The notes under the pieces are model-generated. The model had not been told where the DNA came from, did not search any database, and worked only from the letters and a program-made list of their open reading frames with translations. 64,000 nt of DNA from positions 21,830 through 85,829 of the forward strand of contig JAVBRB010000020.1 in NCBI GenBank assembly GCA_031548515.1, in the 5' to 3' direction. Position 1 is the first letter of the stretch. Every line of letters starts with the position of its first letter. This DNA is from UBA940 sp031548515 (GTDB lineage Bacteria > Bacteroidota > Bacteroidia > Bacteroidales > Rikenellaceae). Of the stretch, positions 1 to 8,274 are shown piece after piece. Position numbers and translations under genes: made by a program.

Positions 1-373
1 CCATCGCCCGTCCGTAATACATCGCCGCAAATTCGGCGTCCTCGACCATCGGCAGCGAAATATAGTTCTTGTCGGTGAATTTCTGCGGAGCGACGATATA
101 TTTTTCTACGTCGGCGTCATAAAACGGGATGGAGACCCTCTTCACGGCCTCGTCTGTGAACATATCGCCTTCACCGGTAAGCAGCCACGCCTTGCTGACC
201 TGGGGGTATTTCGCCGCTATCATACCTGCGAGTTCGCGGCTAACGCCATTGTTGCCTTTTTTTATCTGGTAAAGGTTTTCGCTGCGATGCAGTCCTATGG
301 AAAGTGCGAACGAGTTGACCGACAATCCGGTCCACTTCACCACACGCTCTATTCTCTGCCAATTATTGAGCAT
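1..373 (-). CDS. HTH (XRE/S24-like) transcriptional repressor, partial
   Basis: The gene starts at an ATG at 373 on the minus strand and runs off the left edge, leaving 124 residues. The N-terminal 60 residues look like a lambda-repressor-type helix-turn-helix: a WxRIERVVKWTGLSVNSFA segment followed by IGLHRSENLYQIKKG and an EL..MIAAKYPQVSKAWLLTGEG stretch typical of Bacteroidales XRE regulators. The last visible part, including ISLPMVEDAEFAAMYYG, resembles the linker to an S24/LexA-like C-terminal domain. I infer DNA-binding repression; the target is unknown. It is divergent from the tRNA-Arg gene. Confidence 0.7.
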   Translation of the reverse strand, partial: MLNNWQRIERVVKWTGLSVNSFALSIGLHRSENLYQIKKGNNGVSRELAGMIAAKYPQVSKAWLLTGEGDMFTDEAVKRVSIPFYDADVEKYIVAPQKFTDKNYISLPMVEDAEFAAMYYGRAM

Positions 374-436
374 GCCCTTTGTTTTTTCTATAAATTTACA
401 CCATCTTTGTGCTCCCGCAACTCACATTGCGCGGCT

Positions 437-508
437 GGTCCCGTAGTTCAATGGATAGAATTTCAGATTCCGGTTCTGACGGTACAGGTTCGATTCCTGT
501 CGGGACTA
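437..508 (+). tRNA. tRNA-Arg (anticodon CCG)
   Basis: A complete cloverleaf folds by eye. The 7-bp acceptor stem is GGTCCCG with CGGGACT (first pair G-U). The D arm is GTTC/GAAT, the anticodon stem TCAGA/TCTGA holds loop TTCCGGT with anticodon CCG, and the T arm is ACAGG-TTCGATT-CCTGT. The discriminator base is A and CCA is not encoded. It reads CGG arginine codons. A hairpin follows directly. Confidence 0.93.
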
Positions 509-509
509 C

Positions 510-546
510 AAATTAACCTTACGGCAATGCCGTAAGGTTAATTTGT
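510..546 (+). terminator. Hairpin terminator after tRNA-Arg
   Basis: A near-perfect palindrome AAATTAACCTTACGGCA / TGCCGTAAGGTTAATTT begins two bases after the tRNA. The AT-rich ends supply a U tract on either strand, so it could stop transcription from both directions. Confidence 0.7.
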
Positions 547-747
547 AGCCAACACTCATCATAGATGCCTGTCTTTATTGATAATCCCGTTCTATCTTTC
601 TTTAACAAGGACGACTTGCAGAACCAAAGGTTTTGCGTAAGCTGAAGTTGTCGGAAAAAAACCATATCTTTATGAACTCAAAGTATGTCCGCCAAAGATA
701 CAATATTTTCGCGGAAAACTACAATCGTATATTGGAATAGGGCAACA

Positions 748-2712
748 ATGATAGATAAGGCCACAGTGGATCGCATATATTCCGCCGCAGACATTGTGGA
801 GGTGGTGAGCGACTTTGTCACCCTGCGCAAGAAGGGGGTCAACTACCAGGCCTGCTGTCCGTTCCATAACGAAAAAACGCCTTCATTCGTGGTCTCGCCA
901 ACCAAAGGCCTCTACAAGTGCTTCGGGTGCGGCAAGGGCGGAAACGCCGTCACTTTCGTGATGGAGCACGAAAGCATGAGCTACGTCGAGGCGCTGAAGT
1001 TCGTCGCCAAAAAATACGGCATCGAGGTCGAGGAGCGCGAGTTGACCGAGGAGGAAACCCGCCGCAACGACGACCGCGAGAGCATGCTTGCGCTCAACAG
1101 TTGGTCAGCCGAGTGGTTCAAAAACGCGCTGCACAACACTCCGCAGGGACAGAGCGTGGGCATGACCTACTTCCGTCACCGCGGGTTTACAGACGCGATA
1201 ATCGAAAAATTCCAGTTGGGTTACTGTCCGTCTGGCGGCGACACTTTCTCGAAAGCGGCCATCGCGGCGGGCTACAAGGAAGAATTTCTGACCGGTACCG
1301 GTCTCACCATAATCCGTGAAAGCGGCGGATACTACGACCGTTTTTCGGAGCGCGTAATGTTCCCGATCCATTCGATGACCGGACGCGTACTGGCGTTCGG
1401 CGGCCGCACCCTGCGCACCGACAAGAACGTCGCCAAGTACCAGAACTCGCCTGAAAGCGAGATATACTCCAAGAAACAGACGTTGTACGGCATCTTCTTC
1501 GCTAAAAAAGCCATTTCACAGCTGAAGAACGCCATTCTGGTCGAGGGTTACACCGACGTCATTTCGATGCACCAGGCCGGGGTCGAAAACGTGGTAGCTT
1601 CTTCCGGCACGTCGCTGACGACGGAGCAGATCAAACTGCTGAAACGCTTTTCGGACAATGTTACGGTCATCTATGACGGCGACGACGCGGGTATCAAGGC
1701 TTCGCTGAGGGGTATCGACATGATCCTGCGCGAGGGGCTGAACGTCCGCGTGGTGCTTCTGCCCAACGGCGAAGACCCCGACTCTTTCGCCCGCAAGCAC
1801 AACGCCACACAGTTGCAGGACTACATCCGCGAACACGAGGAAGATTTTTTGGCGTTCAAGTCGAAACTTCTGATGCGTGAAACGCGCGGCGACGTAATAA
1901 AGCGGGCCGAGGTCATTACCGACATGGTGGAGTCGATCGCCGGAATCCCCGAGGCCATTCCGCGCTCGATCTACATCAAGGAGTGCGCCAGGATAATGGA
2001 CATCGACGAGCAATTGCTGGTCTCGGAAGTCGCCAAAAAGCGTCTTTCTACCGCCTCGTCAGACGCCGAGTCGCGCGAGTTCATCCGACGGCAGGAGGCT
2101 TTTCGCCGCACCGACATCGCGGTACAGGCACCGCATACGGGTGTCACGGCCGGTAGTAGCATCGAGGAACTTGAGAAGGAACTGATAAAATACCTGCTGA
2201 AATACGGCCACGAGGGTTTCGATTTTCGCGACGGCCGCAGCACGGTCGAATTGAACGTCGCCGAAACCATTATAGGCGAGTTGCAGGCCAACGGGCTGGC
2301 GTTCCGCAACCCCAGTTACCGCGCGCTTTACGACACTTATCTGGCGCAGTTCAGCGAACTCGGAAAGGGCACCGAGATCTCTATGCATCATTTCATTACC
2401 CATCACGACGCCGAAGTGTGCAATGCGGCCGTCGACCTGTTGACCGCGGACGACAACTACGTCGCCAGCAAGTTGTGGAAAAAACACGAGATGTCGGTGG
2501 CGACCGAGCGCGAACGCCTTACGGATGCGCTGCCCCGGGCGGTGATACTCTACAAATCCAAAGTCATAGAGGAAATTGCGGCCGAACTGCGCAAACGCCT
2601 GAAAGAACAGGATCTGCCCGAGGATGAATCGGTAGATATCCTGCGTCGGATAACGGCCCTCGACCGCGAACGCACGGCAATCGCCAAAAGGCTGTCCAGG
2701 CTGATCCTCTGA
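748..2712 (+). CDS. dnaG: DNA primase DnaG
   Basis: Bacterial primase of 654 residues that makes RNA primers at the replication fork. The zinc ribbon is visible as CPFH at residues 37-40 and CFGC at 58-61. The TOPRIM core includes LVEGYTDVISM and VIYDGDDAG. The C-terminal third is the less conserved helicase-binding region that would dock on DnaB, encoded at 23.6 kb. An upstream in-frame ATG at 685 would add 21 residues that do not resemble DnaG, so I chose 748, where the family N-terminus (MIDKATVDRIYSAADIVEVV) begins. No operon partner lies on the same strand. Confidence 0.96.
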   Translation: MIDKATVDRIYSAADIVEVVSDFVTLRKKGVNYQACCPFHNEKTPSFVVSPTKGLYKCFGCGKGGNAVTFVMEHESMSYVEALKFVAKKYGIEVEERELTEEETRRNDDRESMLALNSWSAEWFKNALHNTPQGQSVGMTYFRHRGFTDAIIEKFQLGYCPSGGDTFSKAAIAAGYKEEFLTGTGLTIIRESGGYYDRFSERVMFPIHSMTGRVLAFGGRTLRTDKNVAKYQNSPESEIYSKKQTLYGIFFAKKAISQLKNAILVEGYTDVISMHQAGVENVVASSGTSLTTEQIKLLKRFSDNVTVIYDGDDAGIKASLRGIDMILREGLNVRVVLLPNGEDPDSFARKHNATQLQDYIREHEEDFLAFKSKLLMRETRGDVIKRAEVITDMVESIAGIPEAIPRSIYIKECARIMDIDEQLLVSEVAKKRLSTASSDAESREFIRRQEAFRRTDIAVQAPHTGVTAGSSIEELEKELIKYLLKYGHEGFDFRDGRSTVELNVAETIIGELQANGLAFRNPSYRALYDTYLAQFSELGKGTEISMHHFITHHDAEVCNAAVDLLTADDNYVASKLWKKHEMSVATERERLTDALPRAVILYKSKVIEEIAAELRKRLKEQDLPEDESVDILRRITALDRERTAIAKRLSRLIL

Positions 2713-2788
2713 CAGGTTGCGGGATACTACACTCCCGGTCCATAGCGGCAATCCGTGTAAATCGTCTCGGCAGCGCCACCTGCAGCTT

Positions 2789-3505
2789 TCAATATTTCCC
2801 CGACCTGCCCGTTTTCGTAGTGATGAGAACCACCCCGTTCGCGCCGCGATTGCCATATACCGCTGCGCTGGCATCCTTAAGCACAGTGATGGACTCTACA
2901 TCGCCCGGGCTTACCATATTGTTGACTGTGGCGAAGTTGTTGTAAGTGATGCCGTCCACAACCATAAGCGCTGCGTTGGACTGACCGCCGAAGACGTTTT
3001 GGTATTTCATGTTGCGGATTATAAGGTCGTCACCTTCGAAAGTGACCCCCGCGATTCTGCCTTCAATATAGCTTTTAAGGTCCGGGTACCCCTCGGTGCC
3101 CTTCATATCCAGATACCCTGCCGCGGCGGTGCTGCTTCTGGCGGACACCTTACCGTAACCGATATCCAGCGTCTTATCGGCCAGAGTGTGACCGTTCTTC
3201 ATGATAATATCCAGAGAATCCAGCCCTGCTGCCGAAAACTCGAACATTTTACCGCCAGCTACGACATTCAGCGTATCAGCGTCCGTAACCTGGAAATAAA
3301 GATTCCCCGCATTGTCGGGAGCGACGGCCTCACCGTCGCTTTTGAGAAACGCACAAAACTTCGGGTTTTTGAACGGCTTGCCTCTTTCATTGAGTACGGT
3401 AATCCTCAGGCTGCGTTTTTCCGCGACTTCCTGAGCGGCTGCCGAAAGCACGGTGGCGGAAAGCGCCACAGGCAGCGATAGCAAAAACAATAATAATTTT
3501 TTCAT
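2789..3505 (-). CDS. Secreted TonB-receptor plug-domain protein without a barrel
   Basis: 238 residues. A signal peptide (MKKLLLFLLSLPVALSATVLSAAAQ) is followed by a short beta-rich domain at about 30-100 and then a SusC/TonB-receptor plug domain. The plug ends with the SusC-type signature VESITVLKDASAAVYG-RGANGVVLITTK, but the protein stops just after it, where a receptor would continue into a roughly 700-residue beta barrel. The stop is clean and nothing barrel-like follows, so this looks like a stable stand-alone plug protein rather than a recent break. The N-terminal domain may be a degenerate carboxypeptidase-like domain. Its function is unknown; a periplasmic role is likely. Confidence 0.8.
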   Translation of the reverse strand: MKKLLLFLLSLPVALSATVLSAAAQEVAEKRSLRITVLNERGKPFKNPKFCAFLKSDGEAVAPDNAGNLYFQVTDADTLNVVAGGKMFEFSAAGLDSLDIIMKNGHTLADKTLDIGYGKVSARSSTAAAGYLDMKGTEGYPDLKSYIEGRIAGVTFEGDDLIIRNMKYQNVFGGQSNAALMVVDGITYNNFATVNNMVSPGDVESITVLKDASAAVYGNRGANGVVLITTKTGRSGKY

Positions 3506-3628
3506 GATTTAACAAGGCTATCGGGTTTCCATGGAAAGTTTTACGTTATAAATATATAAACTTTATCCGGAATTATCAACTATTTACCTCCTGTTCATAA
3601 CTTTGATAGTAAATTATATGCGGGACGC

Positions 3629-3660
3629 TTGCGGGGGAATTGTTCTTTTGAATATCTTTG
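3629..3660 (+). promoter_or_regulatory. Bacteroidota promoter of purB
   Basis: A TTG at 3629-3631 lies 21 bases before TATCTTTG at 3653-3660, matching the Bacteroidota sigma-ABfr pattern (TTTG, spacer, TAnnTTTG). It predicts a leader of about 25 nt before the purB ATG. Confidence 0.65.
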
Positions 3661-3689
3661 TGTAAAGAAAAACACATCAGGTTTCCAAA

Positions 3690-5039
3690 ATGGAATTAAG
3701 CAAGATTACCGCCATTTCACCGGTGGATGGCCGCTACCGCGAGGCTGCGTTGCCGCTGGACGAGTATTTTTCGGAATACGCCCTCATCCGCTACCGTATT
3801 CTGGTAGAGGTCGAATACTTTATAGCTCTGTGCCGGATACCACTGCCGCAGTTGGCCCACATCAGGGAGAAAAACTTCTCCGACCTGAGGGAGATATACC
3901 GCAGTTTCACGTTGAAGGATGCGCTCCGCGTAAAGGAGATCGAAAAGACCACCAACCACGACGTCAAAGCTGTCGAGTATCTTATAAAGGAGAAGATGGA
4001 GGAGCTGGGCCTGCACGACTACAAGGAGTTCGTCCATTTCGGCCTCACCTCACAGGATATAAACAACACTGCTACACCATATTCGATCCGCGAGGCGGCC
4101 CACGGGGTGTACTATCCGTTGATCGGCGACCTGCTGGAGCGCCTGCGCTCGATGGCGAAGGAGTGGGAGAACGTTCCCCTGCTGGCCCGCACCCACGGAC
4201 AACCCGCATCCCCTACCCGCCTGGGCAAGGAGATGATGGTCTACGTGGAGCGGCTCGAAAAACAGATACAGATGCTGCGCGACGTTCCGGCCCCGGCGAA
4301 ATTCGGGGGCGCAACGGGCAATTTCAACGCCCACTATGCCGCATATCCCGATATCGACTGGGTCGAGTTCGCCGACGATTTCGTGAACAACACGCTCCAG
4401 TTGACCCGATCGCGCTACACCACGCAGATAGAGCATTATGACAACATCGCGGCCATTTTCGACACCTTCAAGCGCATCAACACGATCCTCATCGACTTCT
4501 GCCGCGACATCTGGACCTACGTTTCGATGGATTATTTCAAACAGCGCATCAAAGAAGGAGAAGTCGGCTCTTCGGCCATGCCGCACAAAGTGAACCCGAT
4601 AGATTTCGAGAACGCCGAAGGTAATCTTGGCATGGCAAATGCTATATTCGAACATCTGTCGGCCAAGCTTCCGATATCGAGGCTGCAGAGGGACCTTACG
4701 GACTCGACGGTCCTGCGCAATACAGGCGTGCCGATGGCGCACACGGTCATCGCGTTCAAGTCGATCCTGAAGGGCTTGTCGAAGCTGATAATCAACACGG
4801 AAGCGATAGACCGCGACCTGGACAGCAACTGGGCTGTGATAGCCGAGGGAATCCAGACGATACTGCGCCGCGAGTTGTATCCGTCGCCATACGAGGCTTT
4901 GAAGTCTCTGACGCGTACGAATCGTCCGATCACCAGAGAGGACATCATGGAGTTCATCGACGGACTTAACGTGAGCGAAAAGGTTAAGAACGAACTCCGC
5001 GCCCTGTCGCCCCGCACCTACACGGGAATGATTTTTTGA
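3690..5039 (+). CDS. purB: Adenylosuccinate lyase
   Basis: 449 residues of the fumarase/aspartase superfamily. The enzyme cleaves SAICAR and adenylosuccinate in purine synthesis, releasing fumarate. The signature loop GSSAMPHKVNPIDFENAEGN near residue 293 carries the catalytic serine, and the substrate-binding TSQDINNTA and HGQPASPT blocks are present. The length fits the long (E. coli-type) PurB class. A clear promoter precedes it; a short palindromic repeat and the rubredoxin gene follow. Confidence 0.96.
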   Translation: MELSKITAISPVDGRYREAALPLDEYFSEYALIRYRILVEVEYFIALCRIPLPQLAHIREKNFSDLREIYRSFTLKDALRVKEIEKTTNHDVKAVEYLIKEKMEELGLHDYKEFVHFGLTSQDINNTATPYSIREAAHGVYYPLIGDLLERLRSMAKEWENVPLLARTHGQPASPTRLGKEMMVYVERLEKQIQMLRDVPAPAKFGGATGNFNAHYAAYPDIDWVEFADDFVNNTLQLTRSRYTTQIEHYDNIAAIFDTFKRINTILIDFCRDIWTYVSMDYFKQRIKEGEVGSSAMPHKVNPIDFENAEGNLGMANAIFEHLSAKLPISRLQRDLTDSTVLRNTGVPMAHTVIAFKSILKGLSKLIINTEAIDRDLDSNWAVIAEGIQTILRRELYPSPYEALKSLTRTNRPITREDIMEFIDGLNVSEKVKNELRALSPRTYTGMIF

Positions 5040-5043
5040 CCAT

Positions 5044-5112
5044 CATCCCGAGCGAGCCGGAATTGAGAGATTCTGGAAAATAAAAAGACCAAGGCCCGGC
5101 GACGAGGGATCT
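5044..5112. repeat. Palindromic intergenic repeat, copy 1
   Basis: An imperfect palindrome begins ATCCCGAGCGAG and ends GACGAGGGATCT around an AT-rich centre. It shares the CCGAGCGAG / CGAGG..ATCT arms with the element at 43236-43336, so it looks like a dispersed REP-like repeat. It fills the gap between purB and the rubredoxin gene. Confidence 0.6.
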
Positions 5113-5166
5113 ACCTTAAAAAACGATACGCTGAATTTTACAAACACACATAAAAATAAGAAGATT

Positions 5167-5331
5167 ATGAAAAAGTACAAATGTGACGTCTGCGACTGGG
5201 TATACGATCCCGAGGTGGGCGACCCCGACAGCGGCATTGCCGCAGGAACAGCTTTCGAAGACATTCCCGAGGATTGGTCGTGCCCCATCTGCGGCGCTGG
5301 CAAAAGCGATTTTTCTGCTGTAGAAGAATAG
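5167..5331 (+). CDS. Rubredoxin
   Basis: 54 residues, starting at ATG 5167. Two CxxC knuckles, CDVC at 6-9 and CPIC at 39-42, plus the WVYDPEVGDP and FEDIPEDWSCP blocks are diagnostic of rubredoxin, an electron carrier with one Fe(Cys)4 centre. In anaerobes these proteins usually serve oxygen or peroxide detoxification. No reductase partner is adjacent. A hairpin terminator follows 16 bases after the stop. Confidence 0.96.
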   Translation: MKKYKCDVCDWVYDPEVGDPDSGIAAGTAFEDIPEDWSCPICGAGKSDFSAVEE

Positions 5332-5347
5332 AAAGGACTTCTATGAA

Positions 5348-5373
5348 ACGCGGGCACTTTACCCGCGTTTTTT
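5348..5373 (+). terminator. Rho-independent terminator of the rubredoxin gene
   Basis: Stem ACGCGGG/CCCGCGT with a 7-nt loop followed by a run of T. Confidence 0.85.
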
Positions 5374-5398
5374 ATTTGTTTTGCCTCTCGGCTTTCAC

Positions 5399-5406
5399 TA
5401 TCTTTG
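5399..5406 (+). promoter_or_regulatory. -7 box of engB promoter
   Basis: TATCTTTG matches TAnnTTTG. The predicted start of transcription gives a leader of about 20 nt to the ATG at 5432. Confidence 0.6.
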
Positions 5407-5431
5407 CACGCGCTAATCACTCACGTATAAG

Positions 5432-6034
5432 ATGAAAATAAACTCGGCAAAATTCGCGTTCAGCAGCCAGAAGATCTCGCAAATACCGCGCGACGGACTC
5501 CGCGAATTCGCTTTCATCGGCCGCAGCAATGTGGGCAAATCGTCGCTGATAAACATGCTGACCGGCAGGCAAGGGCTGGCGAAGGTCTCGGGTACGCCAG
5601 GCAAGACCCGTCTTATAAACCATTTTCTGGTCAACGAAAATTGGTATCTGGTCGACCTGCCGGGCTACGGCTACGCGAAGACCTCGAAAACGGCACGGGC
5701 AGAGTTCGGCAAACTGATAACGGATTACGTTACCAAAGCCGAGAAGATGTGGTTCCTGTTCGTTCTCGTGGACATACGCCATGAGCCGCAGAAGATAGAC
5801 ACGGAATTCATGACAATGCTGGGCGAAGAGGGAGTTCCGTTCGGGATAGTCTTTACCAAGTCTGACAAACTGGGGACCAACGCGCTGACATCTCACGTCG
5901 CCAATTACAGGCAAGCCCTGCTGAAACAGTGGGAGGAACTGCCGCCGCTGTTCGTCACCTCGTCGGAAAAAAAGACCGGCGGCCAGGACATCCTCGATTT
6001 CATCGAGCGATGTATGGCAACTGACAATTTATAA
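5432..6034 (+). CDS. engB: Ribosome biogenesis GTPase EngB (YsxC/YihA)
   Basis: 200 residues, a small TRAFAC-class GTPase needed for late 50S subunit assembly. The G1 motif GRSNVGKSSLIN, G3 DLPGYGYAK and G4 FTKSDKL are all visible, and the length is typical. It has its own promoter and is followed after 44 bases by prs on the same strand, so the two may be co-transcribed. Confidence 0.95.
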   Translation: MKINSAKFAFSSQKISQIPRDGLREFAFIGRSNVGKSSLINMLTGRQGLAKVSGTPGKTRLINHFLVNENWYLVDLPGYGYAKTSKTARAEFGKLITDYVTKAEKMWFLFVLVDIRHEPQKIDTEFMTMLGEEGVPFGIVFTKSDKLGTNALTSHVANYRQALLKQWEELPPLFVTSSEKKTGGQDILDFIERCMATDNL

Positions 6035-6078
6035 CAACCGATAACTCCAAACTATTTACGCTTCACTTAAATAAAAAC

Positions 6079-7020
6079 ATGGGCCATCATACCTTAAAAA
6101 TCTTTGCCTGCCGCAATTCGCGGCCCCTTGCCGAGAAGATAGCCAAATCATACGGCGCGACGCTCGGCGATTCAGCCTGCATCAGCTTCAACGACGGCGA
6201 ATACCAGCCTGCGTTCAATGAAACAATCCGCGGCTGCACGGTATTCATAGTGCAGTCAACTCCGCCGCCTGCGGACAATCTGATGGAAATGCTGCTGATG
6301 ATCGATGCGGCACGGCGTGCATCGGCCCATAAGGTGGTCGCTGTAATTCCCTACTTCGGATGGGCGCGGCAGGACCGCAAAGACCGCCCGAGGGTCTCCA
6401 TCGGCTCGAAACTCGTGGCGAACCTTTTGACAGCGGCCGGTGTAGACCGGGTCATGACCATGGATCTGCATGCCGATCAGATACAGGGATTTTTCGATAT
6501 TCCGGTCGACCATCTCTATGCCAGCAAGATTTTCGTGCCCTATCTGGAATCGCTCAAGATAAAGGATCTTTCGATAGCCGCTCCGGATATAGGCGGTGCA
6601 AAACGCGCGAGCGCCTACTCGAAACACCTGATGGCGCCCATGATCATCAGCCACAAGCAGAGGGAGAAACCCAACGTGGTGGCAAAGATCACGGCCATCG
6701 GCGAGGTCGAAGGACGCAACGTGGTGATCCTCGACGACATGATCGACACAGCCGGTACGCTGACCCTTGCCGCGCAGATGCTTAAAGACAGTGGTGCAGC
6801 TAGCGTGCGCGCGGTAGCGACACACGCAGTGCTTTCAGGTCCGGCTTACGACCGCATCAACGCCAGCCCCCTCTCCGAAGTGATCGTTACAGACACGTTG
6901 CCTCTGAAGCAGGGAGAAGATCTGAGCAAATTTACGGTATTGACGGTAGCCGACATATTCGCCGACGTTATCGACCGTGTTTACAGCTACAGGGAGATCA
7001 GTTCGCAGTTCATTTTCTGA
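6079..7020 (+). CDS. prs: Ribose-phosphate pyrophosphokinase (PRPP synthase)
   Basis: 313 residues. It makes PRPP from ribose-5-phosphate and ATP for purine, pyrimidine, histidine and NAD synthesis. Visible features are the ATP-binding PYFGWARQDRKDRPR region, the Mg/PRPP-site DLHADQIQGFF, and the ribose-5-phosphate loop VVILDDMIDTAGTL. Its length is typical of class I enzymes. It lies downstream of engB in the same direction. Confidence 0.96.
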   Translation: MGHHTLKIFACRNSRPLAEKIAKSYGATLGDSACISFNDGEYQPAFNETIRGCTVFIVQSTPPPADNLMEMLLMIDAARRASAHKVVAVIPYFGWARQDRKDRPRVSIGSKLVANLLTAAGVDRVMTMDLHADQIQGFFDIPVDHLYASKIFVPYLESLKIKDLSIAAPDIGGAKRASAYSKHLMAPMIISHKQREKPNVVAKITAIGEVEGRNVVILDDMIDTAGTLTLAAQMLKDSGAASVRAVATHAVLSGPAYDRINASPLSEVIVTDTLPLKQGEDLSKFTVLTVADIFADVIDRVYSYREISSQFIF

Positions 7021-7143
7021 ACACATTGACACATATATGAAACACAGGTCCCTCCCGAGCTGTAGAAATCGATTTTTTTAGAAATAAATATCCCGTTTTT
7101 AATATTATCCGGGCTTTCTGGAATATATATGGAATATATTTCA

Positions 7144-7220
7144 TACTTTTGCCACTGAACTACTAACCGAAACTTATCTACCCCGGAGCGTACCCTAACC
7201 TGTGCGCTCCGGTTTTTTTC
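7144..7220 (+). ncRNA. Possible short orphan transcript (promoter plus terminator, no CDS)
   Basis: The -7 box TACTTTTG at 7144-7151 is followed only about 30 bases later by a strong intrinsic terminator. Its stem is CCGGAGCG/CGCTCCGG at 7183-7190 and 7205-7212, with T7 after it. No ORF lies between, and the next gene is on the opposite strand and convergent. This could be a short sRNA of about 65 nt. Alternatively the hairpin terminates prs and the -7 match is chance. The rest of 7021-7331 is AT-rich with no gene seen. Confidence 0.35.
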
Positions 7221-7331
7221 TTTTGTGTGTGGTAACGGGTGCGGCGGATTTGATGAAAAAGGCATTTACAAACCTTAAGCTTCCTGCACAACGCCGCCGT
7301 CGTTGCAAGAAAAAAATATCGAGTTGTAACG

Positions 7332-8246
7332 TTATAAAAGCGAGAATCCCGTGACTTCGGTCGAAATCTCGCCCAGCCATCCGGCATTTGCATTGACGGC
7401 AGTCTGGACCTTTATGAAATCTATCGACGCGAGATACACGGATTCGCCCTGCGCGTCAATGGCGTTGGATATTTTGAAGCAGATTTTCCGCGGGTTGGCG
7501 GGATCGATGTTGTCGCTCCCGAAGTTATCGGCGTAACCCCAATCATACGCCCCGTTGACCCAATACTCGTCATCCTCCTCCTTCGGCGTACTTTGATCCA
7601 TGCTGCGGCTTTCGAGCAGAGTCCCTGCGTAGATTTTTTCATCTTCGACCCACGCCGGATAATAGCCCGGCTGGAAGTGCCGCAAAAGATTGCCTTTCTT
7701 ATCCCGTGTGCGCGCAACGACGCCGTTGCCGCCCCGGTTGTCCACCCACGGAACATCAGCATAATCTTCATCCGGCCTGAAATACGTGACCTCGTAACCC
7801 TGGATAGTACCGGCTTTGCCGGTTTCGCTGCCGCGCAGCTCATACCACGCATCGTCGTCTGGCTCGCCGTTACCATTCAGGTCTTGCATCACCCACACCA
7901 CTCCGGGTTCGGAGCTGTTCGCGTGTTGGTTGCCCGTAACGGAAAAATCATAGCCGCCACTGTTTTCCACACTCTTCCCGAAACCGACGATAATATATCC
8001 GCCGAAACCTCCCAGAGAAACGGCAAAACCTTTCGCAATGCGTTTCTCGGCAAATTTCCTCGCCGCTTCCGGAGTCTCCACACCATTGAAGGCAGGCAGT
8101 TCGTTGATAAACTGTCCCGGCGCCGGAGTGTACTCGAATACTGTTACAGGGATTTCTGCCGGGTCGGTTCCTGCATTTGAGATGTTCCTGTTGCAGGCGG
8201 CCGTAAACACGGCGGCAGACAAAATCATGTATAGACGTAATGACAT
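7332..8246 (-). CDS. Surface lipoprotein with a DLNGNGEPDDDAWYELRGSE-type domain
   Basis: About 304 residues from ATG 8246 (ATG 8228 also possible). The N-terminal MILSAAVFTAAC is a short lipoprotein signal with a C in the lipobox. The body contains DLNGNGEPDDDAWYELRGSE, a calcium-loop-like acidic segment, and VPWVDNRGGNGVV. This module occurs in Bacteroidales PKD-type cell-surface proteins, but no PKD domain is present here. It ends with FIKVQTAVNANAGWLGEIST, suggesting a compact beta-rich fold. It follows the AraC-type regulator on the same strand by about 28 bases and may be co-transcribed with it. Its function is unknown. Confidence 0.75.
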   Translation of the reverse strand: MSLRLYMILSAAVFTAACNRNISNAGTDPAEIPVTVFEYTPAPGQFINELPAFNGVETPEAARKFAEKRIAKGFAVSLGGFGGYIIVGFGKSVENSGGYDFSVTGNQHANSSEPGVVWVMQDLNGNGEPDDDAWYELRGSETGKAGTIQGYEVTYFRPDEDYADVPWVDNRGGNGVVARTRDKKGNLLRHFQPGYYPAWVEDEKIYAGTLLESRSMDQSTPKEEDDEYWVNGAYDWGYADNFGSDNIDPANPRKICFKISNAIDAQGESVYLASIDFIKVQTAVNANAGWLGEISTEVTGFSLL

Positions 8247-8274
8247 CACTCCAGCAAAGATATTCCAAAAATCG

